Source: Verrucomicrobiota bacterium (lineage in GTDB: Bacteria > Verrucomicrobiota > Kiritimatiellia > CAIQIC01 > Lenti-01). From it: DNA of 5,966 nt. Positions 1 through 5,938 of the stretch are shown piece after piece. Position 1 is the stretch's first letter, and every line of letters begins with the position of its first letter. Under the pieces are notes generated by a model. That model did not search any database. It saw only the letters and a list, made by a program, of their open reading frames with translations, and was not told the DNA's origin. The translations under genes were made by a program, and so were the position numbers. Where the stretch lies: positions 1,585-7,550 of the forward strand of contig DMJA01000306.1 in the NCBI GenBank assembly GCA_003451935.1. The letters are read 5' to 3'.

Positions 1-86
1 GCACCCAATCGCAGATGCGCCCTTCAACGTGGAGATCGCATTCACACCCTGTCCAAAGCCCGGATTTCCCCCGTTTCGCGCCCCTC
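1..86. other. Left-edge region without a supported gene
   Basis: No gene can be assigned here. One plus-strand frame is open from base 2 to a TAA at 101-103, inside the palindrome, and could be the last 33 codons of a gene that converges on the helicase gene. One minus-strand frame is also open from the palindrome to the window edge and contains a Cys-rich stretch (TGCECDLHVEGRICDWV). In DNA this rich in G+C, open frames of about 100 bases are expected by chance, and I see no clear ribosome binding site or recognisable protein motif. No tRNA or other RNA gene is evident. Confidence 0.4.
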
Positions 87-120
87 TTTCGACGCACAGT
101 TAATTAACTGTGCGTCGAAA
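87..120. repeat. Perfect 34-bp palindrome, possible terminator hairpin or operator
   Basis: The left arm TTTCGACGCACAGTTAA (87-103) is followed directly by its exact reverse complement (104-120), with no mismatch and no spacer. The centre is TTAATTAA. As RNA it could form a stem of about 15 bp with an AATT loop. It begins 31 bp downstream of the minus-strand helicase stop codon, the usual place for a transcription terminator. However, neither side has the T-run of a standard Rho-independent terminator: on the minus strand it is followed by GAGGGGCGCG. The AT centre with GC-richer arms also resembles an operator for a dimeric repressor, which would act on a gene outside the window. The palindrome is certain; its function is not. 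Confidence 0.9.
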
Positions 121-151
121 TCGAGTGATCCACCAGATTCGGCCAGATCTC

Positions 152-2227
152 TTAAAGTTCAAACGGCTCCACCGGACATTCCGGCAGCGACCGCAAGAAA
201 ACCCGCCCATACCACTTCGTCAAGATCCGCGAATCGAGCACAACGACAATGCCTTCGTCCGTCTGGGATCGGATCAGGCGGCCGAAGCCCTGCCGGAACT
301 TCAGCACGGCCTCGGGCAGCGAGTATTCCTTGAAAGGGTCCCCGCCCTTCTCCTTGATGCGCTTCAGGCGCGCCGCCACCACGGGGTGGTCCGGCACGGC
401 AAAGGGCAGGCGGGTCAGGATCACGTTGCTGAGCGCATCGCCGCGCACATCCACCCCCATCCAGAAGCTATCCAAGCCAAACAGCACGAATCCCGCGTTC
501 CGGCGGAAAGTCTCCAGCATCGACCGCCGCCCCATGTCCCCTCCCTGCGCCAGCAGCGTCAGTCCTTCCTTCTCCAGGGGGGCGCGCAGCGTGGCCGCCG
601 TGCGCTTGAGCAGCTCGTCGCTGGTGAACAGCGCGAAGGCGCGGCCCTTGGTTTTCAGCGCCCAGCGCAGCACGCCCTTCGCCACCGCCTCGGCGAAGGC
701 CTCCTTGTCCTTGGGATCCGGCGCGTTGGTGGCCACATGCAGGCGCATTTGCCGCGCGTGGTCGAACGGCGAACCCAGGCAGAGCATTTCGCACGCTTCG
801 CCCGCGCCCAGCCGGTCGCGGAAATATTCCATCCGCCCCCCCACCGCCAAGGTCGCGCTGGTCAGGATCACGCTCGGAATCTGCCCGAACAGCGCCCCGC
901 CCAGGACGGAGGCGACCTCGATGGGCGCCGAATGCAGCACGGGTTGCCGGCGCTTGCCTTCGCGCTCGATCCAATAGACGTGGTCCGGCAGCTCTTGCCC
1001 CAGGAAGGCCTCCAGCATCTTGTCCAGCGCGATGCCCGTGCCGCGCAGATGCCGCAGTTCCGCGCGCGATTCCTCGTCCTGGTCTTCCAGCTCCTCGATC
1101 AGCGTTCCCAGCCGCCCCGACAGTTCATGGATCAGGCCGGGCACTTCCGTCTGGACCGCCAACGGCCCGGGCACGGTCTTCTGGCTGTCGCGCGCGGAAA
1201 ACCCCGCCGCCCGCGGCACCTCGTGGAACAGGTCCGACACCGCGTCCCACAGGCGCGTCGCGGTTTGCGCCGCAGGCCCCGCGCGCAGATATCCCAGCAA
1301 CCCCTTGCCGGTGTCCGGCGTGAACAACCGCCGCAGCCAATGCTCGAAGGCATGCGGCGAAAGCCGGATGCCAAGGTGGTCGCTGGCGGTATCCTCCACG
1401 GTATGCGCCTCGTCCATCACCACCGCCGCCACGTCGGGCAGGAAGCCGGCCCCTTCGAGCCGCATCGCCAAGTCGGAAAACAGCAAGTGATGGTTCGCCA
1501 CCAGCAGGTCCGCGTCGTGCATCTGGGCGCGCGCGCGCTGCAGGAAGCACCGCTTGCGCAGCGGGCATTTCGTCCCCAGGCAGTTGCCGTGCTCCGCGCA
1601 GACCGCGCCCCACGCCTCGGACGAAGGCGGACGGCGCATTTCCTGCACGCTGCCGTCCTCCGTCGCGTCGGCCCAGGCGCGGATGCGCTCCAAGTCCTCG
1701 GCGAGGCCCTCGCCGAACAGTTCGCGCTGGTGGCTGCGCGCGCGCGCCAGCCGGCGCAGGCACAGGTAGTTCATCCGCCCCTTCACCAGCACGGCGCGGA
1801 ACGGAACGCCCAGGCGTTCCTTCAGCAACGGCAGGTCCTTGCCGACCAATTGCTCCTGCAGCGAAATCGTGTGGGTCGAAACCATCACCCGCTTGTTGGC
1901 GCGCTTGGCGTGCAGAATCAGCGGCACCAGATAGGCCAGGCTCTTGCCCACCCCCGTTCCCGCCTCCACGACCAGGTGCCGGTTCGATTCCAGCGCATCC
2001 GCCACCGCCCCGGCCATCTCGACCTGCTGCGGACGCGCTTCATATTCGAAATCCCCCATCGGGGCCCCCGCCAGCGCGCCCCCCTTTTCGAACGCCCCGC
2101 AGGCGATCTCCCGCAACGGGCGCAAATCCGCCGGATGCCCGTCCTGGATCGGTGCAATCAAAAGGCGGGCCCCCGGCTCATCATCCTCAATCGCGTGGCG
2201 CGCGGCGGACGGGTCTGCGCCCGCCAC
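152..2227 (-). CDS. dinG: DinG/XPD-type ATP-dependent DNA helicase with Fe-S cluster
   Basis: Superfamily 2 helicase of 691 residues. DinG proteins unwind DNA 5'-to-3' and act on R-loops, forks and other structures during repair and replication in the cytoplasm. Visible motifs, in order: Q-type RPQQ (65-68); Walker A AGTGVGKS (89-96); Cys156 with a second cysteine group; DEAH (272-275); TSATL (456-460); GSPFD (485-489); motif V around GLDSFWMGVDV (584-594); motif VI QGFGRLIRS (646-654). Cys156, Cys216, Cys221 and Cys227 are the likely 4Fe-4S ligands. The 5- and 6-residue spacings of the last three match the E. coli DinG ligands as I recall them; Cys210 is extra. There is no N-terminal exonuclease domain, unlike many Firmicute DinG proteins. 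The start is a GTG four bases after the foldase stop, with no good ribosome binding site, so translation probably depends on coupling. It gives about 60 residues before the Q motif. The first in-frame ATG is codon 57. The gene ends with TAA at 152-154. Confidence 0.93.
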   Translation of the reverse strand: MAGADPSAARHAIEDDEPGARLLIAPIQDGHPADLRPLREIACGAFEKGGALAGAPMGDFEYEARPQQVEMAGAVADALESNRHLVVEAGTGVGKSLAYLVPLILHAKRANKRVMVSTHTISLQEQLVGKDLPLLKERLGVPFRAVLVKGRMNYLCLRRLARARSHQRELFGEGLAEDLERIRAWADATEDGSVQEMRRPPSSEAWGAVCAEHGNCLGTKCPLRKRCFLQRARAQMHDADLLVANHHLLFSDLAMRLEGAGFLPDVAAVVMDEAHTVEDTASDHLGIRLSPHAFEHWLRRLFTPDTGKGLLGYLRAGPAAQTATRLWDAVSDLFHEVPRAAGFSARDSQKTVPGPLAVQTEVPGLIHELSGRLGTLIEELEDQDEESRAELRHLRGTGIALDKMLEAFLGQELPDHVYWIEREGKRRQPVLHSAPIEVASVLGGALFGQIPSVILTSATLAVGGRMEYFRDRLGAGEACEMLCLGSPFDHARQMRLHVATNAPDPKDKEAFAEAVAKGVLRWALKTKGRAFALFTSDELLKRTAATLRAPLEKEGLTLLAQGGDMGRRSMLETFRRNAGFVLFGLDSFWMGVDVRGDALSNVILTRLPFAVPDHPVVAARLKRIKEKGGDPFKEYSLPEAVLKFRQGFGRLIRSQTDEGIVVVLDSRILTKWYGRVFLRSLPECPVEPFEL

Positions 2228-2231
2228 CGGC

Positions 2232-3359
2232 TCATTCGGCCGTCGCGGGGGCCGGGGTCCCGGCCACGGGCGCCGTCACCGGCGTCTCCGGAACCGCCGG
2301 CTCCATCAAGGGGGCCTCCGCGGCCGCCTTCTCTTGCCTCGCCTTCTCCCCCTGTGCCGCGATGGCCGCCAACGGGCCGTCCAGCTTGATGGTGGCCTTT
2401 TCCTTCAATCCCTTGATGTAGTCCGCGGTGGCCTTCTGCTGCACCTGGGCCTTCATCACCGCCAGCAGGCGGTCCTTGACCTCCTCGAACGAGAACAGCT
2501 TCTTCTCCTGCTCCCCGGTCGCCTTGATCACATGGAAGCCCACGGGCGACTCGACCACCTCGCCGATCGCGCCGATTTCCTGGCCATAGACCGCGTCCTC
2601 AAAAGCCTTCGCCTCCCGGCCGCGCGGAATCACGCCCAGCGCGCCGCCCCGCGGGCGGCTGATGCACTCCGAGACCTCGCCCGCCAGTTTCGCGAAATCG
2701 GCGCCTTCCAGCAGCGCCTTGCGGATGCCTTCCGCCTTGGCGCGCGCGTCCGTCTTCGCCGCCTCGTCGGCATCCGGCTTGACCCGCACGAGGATGTGCG
2801 AGGCCAGGCGCCCCTCCGGCTGCGTGAACTCCTCCGGATGTGCGTCGTAATAAGCCTTCGCGGCCTCTTCCGTCACGGCGGCGAGCGCGGCCTTGAGCGG
2901 CTCCGCCATCATCTTGTTCTTGAACAGATCCAGCCGCAGGTTCATTTCCAGCTCTTCGACCGGCAGATCCGCCGCCGCCATCAGCGTCGCCAGCGAGCCG
3001 CCCGGAAGCGCCCGCTCGAGATCCTTCTTGCCCTGCTCGATCTCTTCCTGCGTAATCAACACCCCCGAGCGGTCCATCTCCCCCCGCACCAGCTGCCGCA
3101 CCACCAGGTTGTCCACCGCCTGCTGCAGCAGCCGCGCCTGGATCTGGGGAATTTGCTCCGCCGGCACATCCTTCGGCACATGCGAGAACAGGCGGGTCGC
3201 CTCCGCCTGGATTTGCGCGGAAGTGATGCCCGTCTGATCCACCCATACCGCGATTTCGGTGCCCGTTCCCCCGGGCGTCACCGTCTGCGCTTCCTTCTTC
3301 CCGCATCCCGCCGCCCAAACCAGTGCCAAAACCCCGATCCAACGAATGAATTGCGCCAT
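2232..3359 (-). CDS. PpiC/parvulin-type peptidyl-prolyl isomerase, predicted lipoprotein
   Basis: A 375-residue folding factor of the PrsA/SurA type. Such proteins catalyse cis-trans isomerisation of proline bonds in exported proteins and act outside the cytoplasmic membrane. The N-terminus has a short charged start, a hydrophobic core (residues 7-17) and a lipobox-like AAGC ending at Cys19, so membrane anchoring by a lipid is likely; Ala rather than Leu at -3 makes this less than certain. Residues about 40-180 are a helical SurA-N-like chaperone region. The parvulin domain covers about 182-284, with ASHILV (186-191), SECISRPRGGALG (230-242) and the end motif SPVGFHVIK (271-279). Residues about 285-345 are helical and charged, and 346-375 form a Pro/Ala-rich tail. 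The frame stays open upstream to 3938, but the ATG at 3359 is preferred: it has AGGGAG six bases upstream and begins the signal peptide. Downstream is the helicase gene. Not enough is visible to choose between PrsA, SurA and PpiD names. Confidence 0.9.
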   Translation of the reverse strand: MAQFIRWIGVLALVWAAGCGKKEAQTVTPGGTGTEIAVWVDQTGITSAQIQAEATRLFSHVPKDVPAEQIPQIQARLLQQAVDNLVVRQLVRGEMDRSGVLITQEEIEQGKKDLERALPGGSLATLMAAADLPVEELEMNLRLDLFKNKMMAEPLKAALAAVTEEAAKAYYDAHPEEFTQPEGRLASHILVRVKPDADEAAKTDARAKAEGIRKALLEGADFAKLAGEVSECISRPRGGALGVIPRGREAKAFEDAVYGQEIGAIGEVVESPVGFHVIKATGEQEKKLFSFEEVKDRLLAVMKAQVQQKATADYIKGLKEKATIKLDGPLAAIAAQGEKARQEKAAAEAPLMEPAVPETPVTAPVAGTPAPATAE

Positions 3360-3365
3360 GTCCGT

Positions 3366-3371
3366 CTCCCT
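3366..3371 (-). promoter_or_regulatory. Ribosome binding site of the foldase gene
   Basis: On the minus strand AGGGAG lies six bases before the ATG at 3359. It is the best Shine-Dalgarno match in the region and decides the start: the frame continues upstream for 193 codons, antisense to the GT2 gene, but only this ATG is followed by a signal peptide. Confidence 0.75.
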
Positions 3372-3409
3372 TTCGCGATGCCGATTCCAAAACCAAATCA
3401 ACGCCCCGC

Positions 3410-3437
3410 ATTGTCGGCCAACCGCCTTGAAAATCAA
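3410..3437 (-). promoter_or_regulatory. Candidate sigma-70-like promoter for foldase-helicase unit
   Basis: Reading the minus strand, TTGATT (3437-3432) is followed after 16 bases by GACAAT (3415-3410). Each matches four of six consensus positions. Transcription would begin near 3403, leaving a leader of about 45 bases before the foldase ATG. A palindromic CTTGA/TCAAG pair overlaps the -35 element and could be an operator, or chance. This is a pattern match only, and promoter rules differ among phyla. Confidence 0.3.
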
Positions 3438-3515
3438 GCTCCAATCCCGCCCCTTTGGCAAAATGGGGTTTCCCTCGCCGTCAAAATCGGTATCCTGCCG
3501 AAATTGGAACTCATA

Positions 3516-4232
3516 ATGAAACCAACCGTCACCCTTTTCATCCCCACCAAGAACGAGATCGAGGCCATGCGCGTGATCATGCCCCAGATCGACCGTTCGT
3601 GGATCGACCAGATCGTGGTGGTGGACGATTCCACCGATGGCACCGCCGAATACGCCGAGTCCATCGGCTGCGATGTGGTCCGCCAGCAGGACAAGGGCCT
3701 GCGCGCGGCCTATGCCGAAGGCTTCGCGAAGGTTCGCGGCGACCTCGTCATCACCTTCAGCCCCGACGGCAATTCCCCGGTCGAGGCCATCCCTCGCCTC
3801 ATCGCCAAGATCCAGGAAGGCTGCGACATGGTCATCGGTTCCCGCTACCTGCCCCCGGCCAAGAGCGACGACGACGATGCCATGACGGCCTTCGGCAACT
3901 GGCTGTTCACGCACACCATCAACGTGCTGCACGGCCACGCCTGGAGCCGGCCCTACACCGACGCGATGGTCATCTACCGCATCTATCCCACCCGCCTGTT
4001 CTACGAATTGGAACTCGACAAGCCCGAAGGCTACGTCACCGAAAAATGGTTCGGCACCTTGCTGGGCGTCGAGCCCCTGCTGTCCGTCCGCGCCGCCAAG
4101 CGCAAGCTGCGCATCGCGGAAATCCCGGTGGACGAGCCCGCGCGCATTGGCGGCGCGCGCAAGCTCCTGCCCTTCCGCTGGGGCGGCGCCTACATGGCCC
4201 AGGTCTGGCGGGAGCTGTGGTTCTGGAGGTAA
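3516..4232 (+). CDS. Family 2 glycosyltransferase, DPM1-like
   Basis: A 238-residue GT-A fold enzyme similar to dolichol/polyprenyl-phosphate mannose (or glucose) synthases, which transfer a sugar from a nucleotide sugar to a polyprenyl phosphate on the cytoplasmic face of the membrane. Visible features: IPTKNE (9-14), the nucleotide-binding VVDDSTDGT (35-43), DKG (59-61), SPDGNSP (82-88) where the metal-binding DxD motif would sit, GSRY (108-111), and a basic EIPVDEPARIGG segment (202-213). Of the two DxD aspartates only Asp84 remains; the first is Ser82. There is no C-terminal membrane domain, so it would act as a soluble or peripheral enzyme, as human DPM1 does with partner subunits. The ATG at 3516 has only a weak GGAA (3506-3509) upstream, but it starts directly with the expected first strand. 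The frame is open far upstream, antisense to the foldase gene, which is an artefact. Its stop is five bases before the membrane glycosyltransferase. The sugar is unknown. Confidence 0.87.
   Translation: MKPTVTLFIPTKNEIEAMRVIMPQIDRSWIDQIVVVDDSTDGTAEYAESIGCDVVRQQDKGLRAAYAEGFAKVRGDLVITFSPDGNSPVEAIPRLIAKIQEGCDMVIGSRYLPPAKSDDDDAMTAFGNWLFTHTINVLHGHAWSRPYTDAMVIYRIYPTRLFYELELDKPEGYVTEKWFGTLLGVEPLLSVRAAKRKLRIAEIPVDEPARIGGARKLLPFRWGGAYMAQVWRELWFWR
4225..4230 (+). promoter_or_regulatory. Strong ribosome binding site within the end of the GT2 gene
   Basis: GGAGGT overlaps the last sense codons and the first base of the TAA stop of the GT2 gene and lies seven bases before the ATG at 4238. It fixes the start of the membrane glycosyltransferase, whose frame is open much further upstream, and indicates that the two genes are translated from one mRNA. 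Confidence 0.8.
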
Positions 4233-4237
4233 CGCGC

Positions 4238-5938
4238 ATGCCGTCCCCTGCGGCAGCCCGGAATGGCTGGAACCCCGTGCTCTGGTTCGCGCCGCCCTTT
4301 CTCGTCGGCCTAGTCCTCCGTCTCTACGGACTATCCAGCCAGATCCCGCTCGACGACGAATGGCACTCGCTCAATTTCGTCTTGGACAAATCCTTTGTCG
4401 GCGTACTAACCACGCATGGACTCGGCGCCAACTGCATCCCGCAAAATCTCATCAACTGGATTCTGCTGCACACCGTTGGGTGGTCCGAACTCGCGCTGGC
4501 CCTGCCTTCGGTCTTGCTCGGCGTCCTCGGCCTTCTGATCTTCCCTTGGCTGGTTTCCCGGCTCGCCGACCGGACCGTCGCGCTTCTCTTCTCCTGGCTG
4601 CTCGCCATTTCCCCCGGCCTGATCTTCTATTCGCGCATCGCCCGGCCCTATTCGATGGTCCTGTTTTTCGGCTTTTGGTCGCTGCTCTGCCTCGCGCTCT
4701 GGACGCGCGAAGGCCGCCCCCGGCAGCTGCTCGCCTACGCCTTGTCCGGATTCGCCGCCATCTACTTCCACCTCTACGCCGCGCTCCCGGTCGGCGCCGC
4801 CGGCCTTGCGGTGTTCATTTCATCCATCTTCCCGCGAGGCAAGGGCACAGGCGCCCCGTGGATTTCCCCGCGGGCCCTTTCCGGGGCGGGCAGCTTGATG
4901 CTTCTCCTGCTCGTGGTCTTCCTCGGCCCCGCCCACTGGCGCAACCCCTGGTGGTCGCTCGCGCTGGGACAAGACCGCGTCACCGCGCAAGGCCTGTGGG
5001 ATTTTCTATCCCTTTTGGCCGGCACGCGCTTCGTTCTCGGCAAGCTGCTGATCGCGGCGCTGGCCGGATACGGCCTGCACCTGTGGCTGAAAAAAGAATT
5101 CCGCATCGGTCTTCTTTTCCTTTCCGCCTGGGCCGCCTTTTTCCTGCTGCTGGCCTTCGCCACGCAGGACGGCATGCACGCCGGCATCCAGATCGCCCGC
5201 TACAACATCGTCCTGTTCCCCGTGGCCATGCTGATGGTCGCCGCGGGGCTGGAGGCGCTCTTCGCCCGTCTTCCGTCCGGCTTGCGCATCGCCGCGGGCA
5301 TCCTTCTGATTGGCGGCCTGGTGGCCGGCAGCCCCCTGTGGCGAACGTTCGATCTGCCCAACAATTTCATGCACCATTCGGCCTTCCAGGATTCCTACGC
5401 GCCGTTCGACGAATCGCAAAGCCGCCTGCGCCTCCTGACTCCCATGCCGCAAATGCCGAAAAGCCGGATTGCCCCTTTTTACTTCAACCTCGCAGCGGCC
5501 GCCCCGGTCCGCGGTCTCATCGAATACCCCATGTACATCGGCGATCCGCTGAACCTCCACTGGTACACCCAGCACTTCCATCGCAAGCCCGTCGCCATCG
5601 GCTACGTGCCGGACTTTCCGTTTCCGCCCCTGCCTTCCAAGAACGATTTCATCTATCAGGCCACGCCCGCCGACTACGTGTTCAGCCGCACCCGCGAATT
5701 GGGGCTGGAGGGCAAGCTGCATTTCCGCAACCTCGTTCCGCTCACGGACGTGGCCCGCCTCCGCCGCGATTTCCCGGGATGGGTGCTCATCGTCCATCGC
5801 GACATCCTGCAGGAAACTCTCGGCATCCGGAACCGTGCCGGCCTGCATCCTCCCGAAATACTCGAAGCATCCCTGATTCGCACTCTTGGCGCTCCGGCGT
5901 TTTCCGACCGCCAGATCGTTGCCTGGCAAATTCCATAG
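4238..5938 (+). CDS. Polytopic GT-C membrane glycosyltransferase (ArnT/PMT-like, GT39 type)
   Basis: A 566-residue inner-membrane protein. GT-C enzymes take a sugar from a polyprenyl-phosphate carrier and transfer it to lipid, glycan or protein on the outer side of the membrane. About ten hydrophobic segments can be seen, roughly at 13-31, 85-107, 113-131, 137-155, 163-198 (probably two), 214-231, 265-283, 288-307, 320-341 and 347-365. The first outer loop carries LDDEWHS (38-44), whose Asp39, Asp40 and Glu41 are at the place of the GT-C catalytic acidic residue. SRIARPY (132-138) is another feature typical of ArnT/PMT-like proteins. Residues about 370-566 lack membrane segments and should form a periplasmic domain, including an EYPMYIGDPLNLHWYTQHFH stretch (429-448). 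The ATG at 4238 is set by GGAGGT seven bases upstream and by the hydrophobic segment that follows. It probably uses the product of the preceding GT2 gene. Acceptor and sugar cannot be read from the sequence. Confidence 0.87.
   Translation: MPSPAAARNGWNPVLWFAPPFLVGLVLRLYGLSSQIPLDDEWHSLNFVLDKSFVGVLTTHGLGANCIPQNLINWILLHTVGWSELALALPSVLLGVLGLLIFPWLVSRLADRTVALLFSWLLAISPGLIFYSRIARPYSMVLFFGFWSLLCLALWTREGRPRQLLAYALSGFAAIYFHLYAALPVGAAGLAVFISSIFPRGKGTGAPWISPRALSGAGSLMLLLLVVFLGPAHWRNPWWSLALGQDRVTAQGLWDFLSLLAGTRFVLGKLLIAALAGYGLHLWLKKEFRIGLLFLSAWAAFFLLLAFATQDGMHAGIQIARYNIVLFPVAMLMVAAGLEALFARLPSGLRIAAGILLIGGLVAGSPLWRTFDLPNNFMHHSAFQDSYAPFDESQSRLRLLTPMPQMPKSRIAPFYFNLAAAAPVRGLIEYPMYIGDPLNLHWYTQHFHRKPVAIGYVPDFPFPPLPSKNDFIYQATPADYVFSRTRELGLEGKLHFRNLVPLTDVARLRRDFPGWVLIVHRDILQETLGIRNRAGLHPPEILEASLIRTLGAPAFSDRQIVAWQIP

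Larger units (their letters stand above)
3360..3515. other. Divergent intergenic region
   Basis: This 156-bp region separates the foldase and GT2 start codons and must hold the 5' signals of both transcription units, unless the glycosyltransferases are read from elsewhere. It is visibly richer in A and T than the genes. For the minus strand a candidate sigma-70-like promoter can be placed (separate entry). For the plus strand I found no convincing -35/-10 pair at normal spacing: TTGGCA (3455-3460) and TATCCT (3491-3496) are 30 bases apart. A small inverted repeat, CTTGAAAATCAAG, lies at 3426-3438 and overlaps the minus-strand -35 candidate. No riboswitch or small gene was recognised. Confidence 0.7.

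Noticed and set aside
2155..2240. ATGA overlap giving a 25-codon frame at the foldase-helicase junction
   Set aside because: It is out of frame with the helicase, ends quickly at a TGA and has no ribosome binding site.
110..2389. Plus-strand open frame of 759 codons opposite the helicase gene
   Set aside because: It is an antisense shadow of dinG: the protein is rich in Arg, His, Gln and Pro without domains, and the minus strand carries all the helicase motifs in order.
2599..3444. Gly-rich minus-strand frame of 281 codons overlapping the foldase
   Set aside because: Its Gly/Ala/Arg-rich composition is a frame-shifted reading of the foldase gene; it has no domain.
3455..3496. Plus-strand promoter formed by TTGGCA and TATCCT
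   Set aside because: The hexamers are 30 bases apart, far beyond the normal 16-18, and no sigma-54 pattern (GG and GC ten bases apart) fits either.
1944..3515. Upstream extension of the GT2 frame across the foldase gene
   Set aside because: The extension is antisense to the foldase and helicase genes and shows no domain; the GT2 fold starts right after the ATG at 3516.
3360..3938. Upstream extension of the foldase frame into the GT2 gene
   Set aside because: It is antisense to the GT2 coding sequence. The ATG at 3359 has a good ribosome binding site and is followed directly by a lipoprotein signal peptide.
3455..4237. Upstream extension of the membrane glycosyltransferase frame through the GT2 gene
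   Set aside because: It is an Arg/His/Pro-rich out-of-frame reading of the GT2 gene. GGAGGT at 4225-4230 and the membrane segment after 4238 fix the start.
5006..5929. Minus-strand frame of 307 codons opposite the GT-C gene
   Set aside because: No motif or ribosome binding site; the plus strand reads as a coherent membrane protein across the same bases.
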